DNA from: JAKALD01 sp963817785 | Lineage (GTDB): Bacteria > Pseudomonadota > Gammaproteobacteria > Burkholderiales > SG8-39 | NCBI GenBank assembly: GCA_963817785.1 | Contig: CAWFPL010000008.1 | Coordinates: 186,001-250,000 of the forward strand | Direction: 5' to 3' | Length of the DNA stretch: 64,000 nucleotides | In this document: positions 22,801 through 32,170 of the stretch, in pieces | Layout: each line of letters begins with the position of its first letter | Position numbering within the stretch: the first letter of the stretch is position 1 | Position numbers and translations under genes: made by a program | The notes under the pieces: model-generated | Database searches by the model: none | What the model was told of the DNA's origin: nothing | What the model saw: the letters and a program-made list of their open reading frames with translations, nothing else

Positions 22801-24045
22801 ATGACCCGAGGCATGGCCGGTCCGCTTACCGGTATTCGTGTGCTCGAGCTGGGCTCGAGCGTTGCCGGGCCTTTTTGCGGGCGTCTGCTCGCGGATTTCG
22901 GCGCCGACGTGATCAAAGTCGAGGTCGCTGAGGGCGACGCAGTACGCAGCATGGGCAAGCGGCTGGGGGGCAAATCCCTCTACGCTGCCAGCATCTTTCG
23001 CAATAAGCGGCTAGTAAGTATCGATCTTAGAGCACCGCGTGGGCGCAAGCTCGCATCCGCCTTAGCCGCCAAGTGCGATGTCATCGTGGAGAACTTCCGC
23101 CCAGGGACTATGGAGCGACTTGGGCTAGGTTACGAAGCGCTCAGTGCGAAGAATCCCGGTTTGGTCATGGTGCGCATAAGTGGTTTCGGGCAAACGGGAC
23201 CCTATGCCCAGCGTGCCGGCTACGGCGCAATTGGCGAGGCGCTAAGCGGTCTGAGGCATCTAACTGGCGATCCCGATCGCACCCCCGCACGCATCTCTGC
23301 CTCGGTCACAGACGAGGTGACCGCCATCTACGGGGCACTGGGCGCAGTGATGGCGCTCTATTCGCGGACGCACACCGGTCGAGGCCAAGTCGTCGATGCC
23401 TGCCTTTACGAGTCGGCCTTCAGCCTCATCGAGCCACACGTGCCCGCCTTCGACAAGCTTGGCATCGTTGCCAATCGCACGGGCTCGCGGCTGCCCGACT
23501 CGGCGCCGAATAATACTTATGTGACGCGCGACCGCCGCTACCTGCACATCACTGCGATGGGCGACGCGGTGTTCGCCCGCTTGGCGGGCGCCATTGGTCG
23601 GCCCGAGCTCGCGACGGACCCGGATTATGCGACGCAGCTAGCCCGCTCCGCGAACGAAGAGCACCTAGACAAGATTATAGGCGCCTGGGCCGTAGCACGT
23701 TCGCTTGACGTGGTGATGGAAGCTCTGAACGCCGCCGGGATTCCCGCAGCGCCCATATACACCGTCGAGGACATCTTCAAGGACGAGCACTTCAAGGCAC
23801 GCGAAATGCTAGTGCGCGCGCCCGATGAGGATTTTGGGACCGTGGCGCTGACCGGCGTGGTGCCCAAGCTCTCTGTCACGCCCGGGCAGATCGTCCATGC
23901 CGGCCATGATGTCGGCGAGGATACCGTGGACGTGCTGACGGAGGTACTCGGCCTCACGCCGGACGAGATTGAGCGGCTCGAACGTGAGTATGTGATCGCC
24001 ACCGCACCTGTGGAAAACGACCGCATGGTGGAGAACGCCGCATGA
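22801..24045 (+). CDS. CaiB/BaiF (class III) CoA-transferase
   Basis: 414 aa. Typical features: 'GIRVLELGSSVAGPFCGRLL', 'LADFGADVIKVE', 'VIVENFRPGTMERLGLGY', 'VRISGFGQTGPYAQRAGY', followed by the catalytic-region Asp segment 'SASVTDEVTAIYGALGAV'. It transfers CoA from one acyl-CoA to a free carboxylate without loss of the thioester energy. First gene of the rightward operon; GAGGAGGAGAA precedes the ATG. Its stop overlaps the next start (ATGA). It likely activates the imported acid or an intermediate for the carboxylase downstream. Confidence 0.93.
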   Translation: MTRGMAGPLTGIRVLELGSSVAGPFCGRLLADFGADVIKVEVAEGDAVRSMGKRLGGKSLYAASIFRNKRLVSIDLRAPRGRKLASALAAKCDVIVENFRPGTMERLGLGYEALSAKNPGLVMVRISGFGQTGPYAQRAGYGAIGEALSGLRHLTGDPDRTPARISASVTDEVTAIYGALGAVMALYSRTHTGRGQVVDACLYESAFSLIEPHVPAFDKLGIVANRTGSRLPDSAPNNTYVTRDRRYLHITAMGDAVFARLAGAIGRPELATDPDYATQLARSANEEHLDKIIGAWAVARSLDVVMEALNAAGIPAAPIYTVEDIFKDEHFKAREMLVRAPDEDFGTVALTGVVPKLSVTPGQIVHAGHDVGEDTVDVLTEVLGLTPDEIERLEREYVIATAPVENDRMVENAA

Positions 24046-25607
24046 GTGCGAACTCCACAGTGATGGGTGACGACTACGCGCGAGCCCTCGACGACGAATT
24101 TGAGCGCCGTCGGACTAAGGCGCTGTCGATGGGTGGCCCGGAGAAGCTCGCCCGGAGAGCGAAGCCAGGCATTCTTGATGCGCGAGCCCGGATCGATCGC
24201 CTCTTTGACTCGGGCACTTTCACGGAATCGGGCCTTTTCAGCACCTCGATCCGTTCGCCGGAGGACGCCGAGCGCTCTCCCTGCGACGGCAAAATCACTG
24301 GCTACGGGCGAATACAAAGCCGCTGGGTAGCTGTCGTGTCGAACGATTTCACCGCGATGGGCGCATCCAGCAGTGCAACGAACGTGCGCAAGATCGCGCA
24401 CATGAAGCGCGTAGCTACGCAGCGCGGCATGCCGATGGTCTTTCTAGGTGAGTCCTCCGGCGCGCGCATGCCGGACACGATGGGCGCCCGCGGCATGGGG
24501 CTCGGCCTCGGCAATGATTCTGCCCAGTACCAGCGTATGCGCGAAACCCCCTGGGCGGCAGCAGTGCTAGGTATGTGCTACGGCTCGTCGTTTCTGTATA
24601 CGTGCTGCTCGGACTTTCGCGTGATCCGCAAGGGAGCGGTGATGGCGGTATCGAGCCCGCGGCTCATTGAGCTTGCGACAAACGAGAAGATCGATGCCGA
24701 GCAGTTGGGCGGCTGGCAGGTGCACACCGAAGTCACGGGCCTCATCGACATGGTAGTCGACAATGACGAGGATGCGATCGACGCGGTAAGGCGCTTTTTG
24801 TCTTACTTGCCCTCGAATCACAACGAGCCGCCTGCGGTGCATGCGATACCAGCCGGGTCAGGCGATGGCATGGCCGACATTTTGAATCTCGTGCCGTCGA
24901 ATCGCACACAGGTCTACGACATGCGCAAAGTCATCGCCCGCATCGTCGACAAGGACAGCGTCTTTGAGCTCAAGCCGAGATTCGGCAAGGTACTGGTGAC
25001 AGCGCTCGCGCGGCTCGGCGGGAAAAGCGTCGGCATCATTGCCAATAACCCGCTCTTCAAGGGGGGCGTTCTCGACACCGACGCGGCCGACAAAGCGATC
25101 TCTTTCATCGTGATGTGCGACTCGTTCAACATCCCGATGGTGCTGCTCGTGGATACACCGGGATTCGCAATCGGCTCCGAAGCGGAAAAGAAGAAGGCCA
25201 CGGGCAAGATCGTCAACTTTATGAATGCGCTGCAGCTCGTTACGGTGCCAAAGCTCTCCGTGATCATCCGCAAGACTTTCGGGCAGGCATACCTGAACAT
25301 GGGTGGCGGCCGCAATTCCGACGAGGTTGCGGCCTGGCCCACCGCGGAGGTAAGTTTCATGACACCGCAGTTCGCGGTCACTATCGTCCATGGCACGCGG
25401 CCTGGCGACCCCGGCTTCGAGGAGCAGCTCGCCGAAATGGAGAAGGACAACAACGCCTACGAGATCGCGCGCACGTACGCCGTACAGAACGTGATCCGGC
25501 CGCAGGAGACGCGCGATTACCTGATCAAGATGCTCGACATCCACTCCCTTAAGCTCTCTGGCGGGATCGGTCAGCACCTGATGCGCGGCTGGCCTACCAG
25601 TTACTAG
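24042..25607 (+). CDS. Acyl-CoA carboxylase, carboxyltransferase (beta) subunit 1
   Basis: 521 aa, full length for the PccB/MccB/AccD5 family. N-terminal half: 'GESSGARMPD' and the acyl-CoA-binding glycine region. C-terminal half: 'VGIIANNPLFKGGVLD', 'DTPGFAIGSEAE', and 'GQAYLNMGGGRNSDEVAAW' for carboxybiotin binding. It transfers CO2 from carboxybiotin to an acyl-CoA. Translationally coupled to the CoA-transferase. A second paralogue follows at 26032, with a biotin carboxylase remnant between. Substrate unknown. Confidence 0.92.
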   Translation: MSANSTVMGDDYARALDDEFERRRTKALSMGGPEKLARRAKPGILDARARIDRLFDSGTFTESGLFSTSIRSPEDAERSPCDGKITGYGRIQSRWVAVVSNDFTAMGASSSATNVRKIAHMKRVATQRGMPMVFLGESSGARMPDTMGARGMGLGLGNDSAQYQRMRETPWAAAVLGMCYGSSFLYTCCSDFRVIRKGAVMAVSSPRLIELATNEKIDAEQLGGWQVHTEVTGLIDMVVDNDEDAIDAVRRFLSYLPSNHNEPPAVHAIPAGSGDGMADILNLVPSNRTQVYDMRKVIARIVDKDSVFELKPRFGKVLVTALARLGGKSVGIIANNPLFKGGVLDTDAADKAISFIVMCDSFNIPMVLLVDTPGFAIGSEAEKKKATGKIVNFMNALQLVTVPKLSVIIRKTFGQAYLNMGGGRNSDEVAAWPTAEVSFMTPQFAVTIVHGTRPGDPGFEEQLAEMEKDNNAYEIARTYAVQNVIRPQETRDYLIKMLDIHSLKLSGGIGQHLMRGWPTSY

Positions 25608-25702
25608 GATGAAACAACATTCTAAGCGATTGAATTCAGGTCACATCGGACCGGCGTGTTTCATTCGACGCGGGTTGCGCACCGCACAGTGGGGCAACTG
25701 AT

Positions 25703-26035
25703 ATGTTCTTCAATGCCGTTCTCGTCGCTAACCGCGTGCGCCGCGCGCCACGCGGCAAAGATGTTCACGTCGAGAACGCCCACCGCGAGCGCAACCCCAT
25801 CGCGCCTCGCTACGACTCGATTATCGCCAAGGTGATTGCGCGTGGACCTACGCACGACGAGGCCATTGAGCGGCTCGACTACGCGTTCGTCGCGTTCGAG
25901 ATCATAGGGGTGAAGATCACCGTCCCGGCGGAGCGCATGGTGCTCGCAGCCGAGCCGTTCCGCGAAGACTGGGTGCAGTCGCGGCCGAAGCAGGAATGCT
26001 TTGCTGCCACCTGCGCCGCGAGGGTCGCCCCGTGA
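25703..26035 (+). pseudogene. Biotin carboxylase remnant with large internal deletion
   Basis: The frame opens 'MFFNAVLVANR', the start of biotin carboxylases (normally ...LIANRGEIA). After about 30 unrelated residues it continues 'YDSIIAKVIARGPTHDEAIE' and 'GVKITVPAERMVLAAEPF', which is the C-terminal domain of the same family. The ATP-grasp and catalytic centre, about 350 residues, are missing. The ORF is open and its stop overlaps the next start (GTGA), so translational coupling to the beta subunit survives although the enzyme cannot work. Confidence 0.8.
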
Positions 26036-27606
26036 GCGCTGTGTCTCCCTGGGACCCGGAGATCGACGAGTTACGTCAGCGCCGCCTTTGGGCGGATGGC
26101 CTGGGCGGTCCCGAAGCTGTGGCCAAGCATATGGCGGGCGGCCGGCTCACTATACGTGGACGCATCGAGCAGCTTGCCGACCCCGGGTCGTTCCGTGAGG
26201 TGGGCAAATTGACAGGTACCGGACAATACACTGGTCCCAAGGTCGAGCGCGTAGTGCCTGCACCGTACGTAATGGGAATTGCGAAGATCCGCGGGCGTCC
26301 CGTCGCGATCGGCGGCGAGGATTTTACGGTTCGTGGCGGAACTAGCTGGGGCAGCGACAGGCGTAAGGGTGGGCAGGGAGGATTCATCGAGGACTTTGCG
26401 GCCAACTACCGCATACCGCTCGTTAACCTGATCGACGGCTCCGGAGGCAGTGTGGCTTCGATCAAGAAGCGGGGCCACGCCGTATTCCCTGGTGTGCATG
26501 GTTTTGAGAAGTCTGTGGAGTTAATGGGCATCGTCCCGGTTGTGAGCGCCGTGATGGGGGTGGCCGCGGGCGGACCAGCGGGACGCGCGATCCTCGCGCA
26601 CTGGTCGGTGATGGTGAACGGCCAGAGCCAGGTGTTCGCGGCCGGGCCGCCGATTGTGGAGCGCGCGCTTGGCCTCAAGGTGACGCGCGAGGCGCTGGGC
26701 GGCTCAAAAATGGCGGTGGAGTCGGGCGGCACCATCGACAACGCCGCAGCCTCCGAGCAGGAATGCCTACGCATGGTCGCGGATTTTCTCTCGTATCTGC
26801 CGCAGAACGTGTGGGAAATGCCGCCGATCATGCCGTGCGACGACCCCATTGATCGCCGCGACGAGGGGCTTGCCACGATTATTCCGCGCAATCGCCGCAA
26901 GCCCTATGACATGCGCCGCATCATGCGGGGCGTCTTCGACGTTGATTCGCTTTTCGAGATCCAGCCTTGGTGGGGCAAGGGCGTGATCACGTGCTTTGCG
27001 CGCCTCGCTGGCCGCCCCGTCGGCGTAGTCGCCAACAACCCGATGGTGTACGCGGGCGCCATGGATGCGCGCTCGGCGCGCAAGCAGGGTCACTTCGTCG
27101 AGCTATGCGACACCTTTCACGTGCCGCTCATCTACCTCGTCGATCAACCGGGTTTTCTTGTCGGTCCCGAAGCCGAAGCTGCCGGAACCCTGCGCGATGG
27201 CATGCGCGCCGTGTATATCGGCATGCAGGCGACGGTGCCCGCACTAACCCTCGTGGTGCGTAAGTGCTATGGAATGGCTGGCATGGCGGCGTGCGACAAG
27301 GCAGGCATTAACTTCAAGATCGCTTGGCCAAGCGCCGAAATCGGAAACCTGCCTGTCCAGGGCGGCGCGCGAGCTGCATTTCGGCGCGAGATAGAGGCGG
27401 CAGCCGATCCGGCAGCCCGTGAGGCGGAAATTGAGGCCGAGCTCGCTGCCCTGTGCTCGCCTTTTCGCATGGCCGAGGCCTTCGCCGTCGAAGACATCAT
27501 CGATCCGCGCGAGACCCGGGCGTACTTGGCAAGCTTCATCGAGACTGCATATTCGACCTTGCCCACGAAGCTAGGGCCTAAGCCGCGATACGGCGTGCGT
27601 CCTTGA
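26032..27606 (+). CDS. Acyl-CoA carboxylase, carboxyltransferase (beta) subunit 2
   Basis: 524 aa from GTG 26032, which overlaps the stop of the biotin carboxylase remnant; an in-frame start at 25996 falls inside that remnant and is less likely. Family motifs: 'LADPGSFREVGKLTG', 'NLIDGSGGSVASIKKRG', 'PVGVVANNPMVYAGAMD', 'LVDQPGFLVGPEAEAAG', 'CYGMAGMAACDKAG'. It is clearly diverged from subunit 1, so the two may act on different substrates or form a hetero-oligomer. Next gene starts 11 bp downstream. Confidence 0.9.
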   Translation: MSAVSPWDPEIDELRQRRLWADGLGGPEAVAKHMAGGRLTIRGRIEQLADPGSFREVGKLTGTGQYTGPKVERVVPAPYVMGIAKIRGRPVAIGGEDFTVRGGTSWGSDRRKGGQGGFIEDFAANYRIPLVNLIDGSGGSVASIKKRGHAVFPGVHGFEKSVELMGIVPVVSAVMGVAAGGPAGRAILAHWSVMVNGQSQVFAAGPPIVERALGLKVTREALGGSKMAVESGGTIDNAAASEQECLRMVADFLSYLPQNVWEMPPIMPCDDPIDRRDEGLATIIPRNRRKPYDMRRIMRGVFDVDSLFEIQPWWGKGVITCFARLAGRPVGVVANNPMVYAGAMDARSARKQGHFVELCDTFHVPLIYLVDQPGFLVGPEAEAAGTLRDGMRAVYIGMQATVPALTLVVRKCYGMAGMAACDKAGINFKIAWPSAEIGNLPVQGGARAAFRREIEAAADPAAREAEIEAELAALCSPFRMAEAFAVEDIIDPRETRAYLASFIETAYSTLPTKLGPKPRYGVRP

Positions 27607-27617
27607 TTGGAGAGCCG

Positions 27618-29051
27618 ATGGCCGCTATCCCGAAACCGCAACGCGGCGCCACTCCTGTTACCCTCGCTGAGCGCCTCGTCGACCAGTGGTACTCGATCGA
27701 CAACCGCGCGATTCCGAACGACGTACTGGCGCGGGCCGCACTCTGCGTGAAGGACACGCTCGGGGTAGCGATTGCTGCTCGCACGGTAGGTGTGGGAATG
27801 GCGGCAACCCGAATGGCGCTTGAGGCCGGAGGTCCGGAGCACGCTGCACTTTGGGGCGCAGGCCGCGCGGTGTCGGCCGAGGACGCTGCGCTCGCCAACG
27901 GTATGCTCGCGCACGCGCTTGATTTCGACGACACCCACGCAGCAGCGATCGTGCATTCGAGCTCGGTAATCGTTCCGGTGGCGCTTGCCCTGGGCGAAGC
28001 GGTTAAGGCGCCAGGGCGCGAAATCCTTGCCGCGCTGATCGTCGGTTACCAGGTGGCCGCGCGTCTCGGGCGACTCGCGCCCGGACCCTTCCAGGACAAT
28101 GGCTTCCAGGCAACCTCAGTACTGGGAACCTTCGCGGCGGCCACCGTAGCCGCGCGCCTTCTGAAGCTCACGCCTGGTGACGCGGTGCATGCGCTCGGCA
28201 CGGCGGGCAGCATGGCATCGGGACTGATGGCGTATCTCTCTGACGGCAGCGATGTGAAGCAAATGCATCCTGGATGGGCAGCCATGTCGGGTATCCGGGC
28301 GGCGCGCCTCGCGATGGCGGGCTTCCGCGGACCGAGTGCAGTGTTTGAGTACAAGCTCGGCGTGTTCAAGTCGTTTGCCCGGGTGGATATCTCGGATAAG
28401 TGGCAGGCGGCTGACGGCGCGCCATGGGAAGTCGAGCTTATGGCGCCCAAGCCTTACCCGGCGTGCCTCTGTGTGCACGCGCCAGTGCAGGCGATCCTCA
28501 AGTTGCGCGAGGCGGGCAAGATCTCGCCCGAACGCGCAAGCGAAATCGTGAACATCCATTGCGACGCGCCGAGTTGGTACGTGGACTTGGTCTTTGAGCC
28601 GACGGCAACAAAGACTGCGCCGCGCACAGCCTACGAAGCGCGCTTCAGTGCGCAGTGGACCATGGCGCGCGCGCTGCTCGATGGCCGCCTCGACGTTTGG
28701 AGCTTCGGTCCCGAGAAGCTCGCAGACCCTGCGGCCCTTACGCTCGCTGCCCGAACCACCTACAAAGTCGAGGCGCTTCCTGAGTTCCCCGCTTCGTTTC
28801 CGGCGCGCGTGACGGTGACGTTGCTTTCCGGTAAGAAGCACACCGAGTACGTGGCCCATAACCTTGGCACCCCGGGCAATCCCATGAGCGCCGGGGACAT
28901 CGCCCGCAAGTTCGCCTCATGCGCTATCCCGGGTCTCGGCCCGCAACACGCCGCCGAGCTTTCTGGACTCACCGATTCATTGGCAGAACACGAGGGATCA
29001 GCCCGCCTATTTCATCTGCTGCGCCGCCTCGAGATTGCGACACCCCGCTAA
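27618..29051 (+). CDS. MmgE/PrpD family protein
   Basis: 477 aa from ATG 27618, with GGAGAG 5 nt upstream. Family features: 'ARAALCVKDTLGVAIAART' near the N-terminus, 'LANGMLAHALDFDDTHAAA' with the conserved Asp-Asp-Thr-His, 'KQMHPGWAAMSGIRAARLA' and 'MAPKPYPACLCVHAPVQA'. PrpD dehydrates 2-methylcitrate; many paralogues act on other branched di- or tricarboxylates or have unknown roles. Here it sits between the carboxylase and ABC transporter genes, which suggests a dehydration or isomerisation step on the pathway substrate. Confidence 0.9.
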   Translation: MAAIPKPQRGATPVTLAERLVDQWYSIDNRAIPNDVLARAALCVKDTLGVAIAARTVGVGMAATRMALEAGGPEHAALWGAGRAVSAEDAALANGMLAHALDFDDTHAAAIVHSSSVIVPVALALGEAVKAPGREILAALIVGYQVAARLGRLAPGPFQDNGFQATSVLGTFAAATVAARLLKLTPGDAVHALGTAGSMASGLMAYLSDGSDVKQMHPGWAAMSGIRAARLAMAGFRGPSAVFEYKLGVFKSFARVDISDKWQAADGAPWEVELMAPKPYPACLCVHAPVQAILKLREAGKISPERASEIVNIHCDAPSWYVDLVFEPTATKTAPRTAYEARFSAQWTMARALLDGRLDVWSFGPEKLADPAALTLAARTTYKVEALPEFPASFPARVTVTLLSGKKHTEYVAHNLGTPGNPMSAGDIARKFASCAIPGLGPQHAAELSGLTDSLAEHEGSARLFHLLRRLEIATPR

Positions 29052-29073
29052 CAAACTATAACAGGAGGAGCCT

Positions 29074-30084
29074 ATGCAAAAACAGTTTCGCACCATTGCC
29101 GCCGGTCTCGCACTTACGCTCGGGATCGCGCTACCCGCTGCCGCTGCCACTGTCCAGGTCGCCGAAGGCCTCACCATCGAGACGAATCCGAAGGTCACCG
29201 GCACCTATGAGTTCGCTCACGGCTACGGCCTGATCTATGGTCCGATGCCGGTCGCTCGGGAGCTCGGTATCGTCGAGAAGATGTTCCCCAACGCAAAGAT
29301 CGAATGGCAAAGAATTTTCACGACGCCCCAGCAGCGCGACGCCATGCTCGCCGGACGGCTCGATTTCGGCTCGTGCACTCCGGGACCTTACCTGCAGGCA
29401 TGGGATAAGGGTGTTGACTGGAAATGGCTCCAGACCACGTCCGGGTTCGACGGTTACTTGATGGTACGCCCCAATGGTCCCAATAGCGTGCTCGATTTCT
29501 TGGGAACCTCGAAGACACTTTCACCCGGTCCGAATACGGCGCAATACTTCACTGTCCAGGAAATTCTGCGACGCGCCGGCAAGGATGTGCATGCGCTCGA
29601 CCGGAACTGGGTCAACTTGCCGCACCCCGATGCGATGCAGGCGCTCATCGCCGGCCAGCTCGATGGGCACTTCGCGACCGCGGACTTCGCCCTGCGCCTT
29701 GAGGAGCTGCACATGAAAAAGATCGCATCGTTCAAGGACGTGTGGGGATCGCTCTATGCCGTCGGGGCCTGCGCGCTGACCAAGACGATTCGGGAGCACC
29801 CCGATGTCGCCAGCGGTTACGCGCTTGCGTTGCGCAAAGTGGTCGCCTGGATGAAGGCCTATCCAGAAAACGCAGCCGAGATGATGAGCAAATCGACTGA
29901 CAACAAGGAGTCCGCGGCCAACTTCTTGAAATACATGAAGTCGACGACGTATGACAGCTATACGCAGAATGCGGGCCTGAAAGTCCAGGCGGAGGCGATG
30001 AAGGCCTTGGGTGCGATCCACCGCGTGCCGAAGGGGCCGGAGGATTTCTACGCTTATCCCGCCGAGGCAGGGCCAAATTGGTAG
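29074..30084 (+). CDS. ABC transporter substrate-binding protein (NitT/TauT/SsuA type)
   Basis: 336 aa with a Sec signal peptide ('MQKQFRTIAAGLALTLGIAL' then AAAA). The mature part has 'YEFAHGYGLIYGPMPVAREL' and 'MLAGRLDFGSCTPGPYLQAW', the two-lobed layout of nitrate/taurine/aromatic-acid binding proteins. An AGGAGG precedes the ATG. It is followed directly by the ATPase and permease genes. Ligand not predictable; aliphatic sulfonates, pyrimidine precursors and aromatic acids are known for the family. Context favours a carboxylate. Confidence 0.9.
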   Translation: MQKQFRTIAAGLALTLGIALPAAAATVQVAEGLTIETNPKVTGTYEFAHGYGLIYGPMPVARELGIVEKMFPNAKIEWQRIFTTPQQRDAMLAGRLDFGSCTPGPYLQAWDKGVDWKWLQTTSGFDGYLMVRPNGPNSVLDFLGTSKTLSPGPNTAQYFTVQEILRRAGKDVHALDRNWVNLPHPDAMQALIAGQLDGHFATADFALRLEELHMKKIASFKDVWGSLYAVGACALTKTIREHPDVASGYALALRKVVAWMKAYPENAAEMMSKSTDNKESAANFLKYMKSTTYDSYTQNAGLKVQAEAMKALGAIHRVPKGPEDFYAYPAEAGPNW

Positions 30085-30908
30085 CAGTGTTGCAGCGGAT
30101 GCGTCCTGATAACCGACTGGCATCGCAACCGAAGGGCCAGGGGGATCTCCTGGCGATGGATCACGTGTCTATCGCGTTCCCCGGCTCTCGCGGGCGTGGT
30201 CGGGTTGTCGCAGTCGAAGACGTGTCCTTCTCGATCCGGCGTGGCGAGAAATTCGTGATTCTCGGGCCTTCAGGCTGTGGAAAGTCCACGCTGCTCACGG
30301 CCATCGGCGGCTTCATCCCGGTGGCGGGTGGTGAGATCAGCGTGGACGGCAAAGTGGTGAAGAGACCGTCAATGAACCGCGTCCTGGTGTTTCAGGACTT
30401 CGGCCAGCTGTTGCCTTGGCGCACCGTTACCGCCAACGTCGCGTGGGCATTGGGCAAGCGCTGGCCGAAAATGCCGGCGGCGGAACGCAGGACGCGGGCG
30501 CGGGAATACGTTCAGCTAGTGGGCCTAGGTCCACAAGCCGAGCAATATCCTAGCACCCTGTCCGGGGGACAGAAGCAGCGGTGCGCCATCGCGCGTGCGT
30601 TCGCAGTGCAACCGGAGATCCTGCTCATGGACGAGCCGTTCGGCGCACTGGACGCGATCAACCGCGAGCGGATGCAGTCTGAGCTCAACGCCGTCTGGGC
30701 GGCGCAAAGCGAGCGCGTCACCATCGCTTTCGTGACCCATGACGTAAACGAGGCGGTGCACCTGGGACACCGCATTATGGTGATGAGCCGCGGGCCGGGA
30801 AGGCTTCGCGCCCTCATCGACAACCCGAGCGTCGGCAGCCCACCGCATGATGCTACCGCGCTTAAACTCGTGGGTGAACTGCGCGACCTCCTCAAGGATC
30901 CCTCCTGA
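30078..30908 (+). CDS. ABC transporter ATP-binding protein (NitT/TauT/SsuB type)
   Basis: 276 aa, TTG start at 30078 overlapping the previous stop. Walker A 'LGPSGCGKSTLL', Q-loop 'VFQDFGQLLPWRT', signature 'LSGGQKQRCAIARAFA', Walker B 'LLMDEPFGALDA', H-loop 'FVTHDVNEAVHL'. All key residues are present. It energises the import system with the permease downstream (stop/start overlap at 30908). Confidence 0.93.
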   Translation: MVAVLQRMRPDNRLASQPKGQGDLLAMDHVSIAFPGSRGRGRVVAVEDVSFSIRRGEKFVILGPSGCGKSTLLTAIGGFIPVAGGEISVDGKVVKRPSMNRVLVFQDFGQLLPWRTVTANVAWALGKRWPKMPAAERRTRAREYVQLVGLGPQAEQYPSTLSGGQKQRCAIARAFAVQPEILLMDEPFGALDAINRERMQSELNAVWAAQSERVTIAFVTHDVNEAVHLGHRIMVMSRGPGRLRALIDNPSVGSPPHDATALKLVGELRDLLKDPS

Positions 30909-31747
30909 TGGCGTCCGTCGATATATCCGCTAACCCCGCCCGGGGCAACGCGTTTCTTACGCAACTGCTTAACGCCGACGCGCTGAAGAAGTTGCTGGTG
31001 CTGGTGTTGCTCTGCGCCGCTTGGGAGGGGACGGTGCGGATTTTCAACGTCAACAAGCTCCTGTTCCCGCCATTAACAGATGTGGCCGTGCGACTCGTGC
31101 GAGGACTTGGCATCGGCGGTCGCGGTGAGCTCTGGGGTTATATCTGGCAGACGCTTTCGGTCATCCTTGAGTCGTTCGCGATTAGTATCGTGCTCGCCAT
31201 TGTGTTGACGGGTCTCGCCGTCAGTAGCGGCTGGATGCGCCAGATCTTGAGCGTCATGACCGGTGTTTTCCAGCCGCTGCCGTCAATCGCCCTCCTGCCC
31301 ATGGCGATCCTGTGGTTCGGCTTTTCCCGAGAGTCAGTGGTGTTTGTCGTCGTCATGGCAATGATCTGGCCCATTGCCTCGTCACTCACTGTGGGCTTCG
31401 CGACGATCTCGCCGACGCTGCTTCGACTGGGGCGAAATTACGAGCTTGGCCGTGTGACCATGATGACCGAGATCCTGCTACCGGCAGCGCTGCCGATGAT
31501 GATTTCCGGGCTGCGCATAGGTTGGGGGTTCGGCTGGCGCACGGTCGTTGCGGCTGAGCTTGTCTTCGGCGCAACGGGTACCGGCGGTGGTATCGGCTGG
31601 TTCATCAACAACAGCCGTCTCTTTATGAACATAAGCGACGGCTTTGCCGGTATTCTGCTTGTAATCATTGTGGGCTTACTTACCGAAAGCATCTTCCGAC
31701 TACTGCAGTACTTCACCACCCACAAGTGGGGCATCGAGAGTTTCTGA
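30908..31747 (+). CDS. ABC transporter permease (NitT/TauT/SsuC type)
   Basis: 279 aa with about six membrane segments, the first near 'KKLLVLVLLCAAWEGTVRIF'. The EAA-like cytoplasmic loop is in 'GRVTMMTEILLPAALPMMIS', followed by 'GLRIGWGFGWRTVVAAEL'. Final gene of the operon that starts with the CaiB/BaiF gene. Completes a three-component importer. Confidence 0.92.
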   Translation: MASVDISANPARGNAFLTQLLNADALKKLLVLVLLCAAWEGTVRIFNVNKLLFPPLTDVAVRLVRGLGIGGRGELWGYIWQTLSVILESFAISIVLAIVLTGLAVSSGWMRQILSVMTGVFQPLPSIALLPMAILWFGFSRESVVFVVVMAMIWPIASSLTVGFATISPTLLRLGRNYELGRVTMMTEILLPAALPMMISGLRIGWGFGWRTVVAAELVFGATGTGGGIGWFINNSRLFMNISDGFAGILLVIIVGLLTESIFRLLQYFTTHKWGIESF

Positions 31748-32170
31748 GCGATGGCGCGGCTTCGCAAGAGCCGTGCTAAGTATGGTGTGGGTGCCCTATG
31801 CCTCAGTGCGCCAGTTTCAGCAACGCGGGCTGCAGGACTGCTCGGAACTGATCGGTCGAGTACCAGCCGTCGGCGATAGCTACGGTTAGGGATTCAATGC
31901 GCCGTAAGAGTATGTGGGCTCAGGGCGTCGAGAACTGTGCGCCCGAAATTGCGCGCCTCATCTAAGCCCGCCATCGCCGAGAGAATCGTCCGGACCACTT
32001 CGACTTCGGGCGCTTCCGTACTGCCCGCCAAAGCGCCGAGTCGCTTGCATCTTTGCAGCAATTGACCTGCCCCCCCTAAGTGGGCATTTCCATAAATATG
32101 GCAATGTATATATTTGCCAGTTACGGCGGCGTATGGCGTCTTCACGGCGGACGATCACCGGGAGGTACGC
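31748..32170. other. No recognisable gene
   Basis: About 420 bp after the transporter operon. Short open frames on both strands show no family similarity. AT-rich motifs near 32090-32120 (TATGGCAATGTATATATTTG) may include the left end of the decayed IS630-family element that follows. Confidence 0.4.

Noticed and set aside
24858..25577. Leftward frame antisense to carboxyltransferase beta 1
   Set aside because: Shadow frame of a strongly conserved gene on the other strand.
32090..32125. AT-rich ATATTTGCCAG segment as a promoter
   Set aside because: No clear -35/-10 spacing; likely part of the decayed IS630 end.
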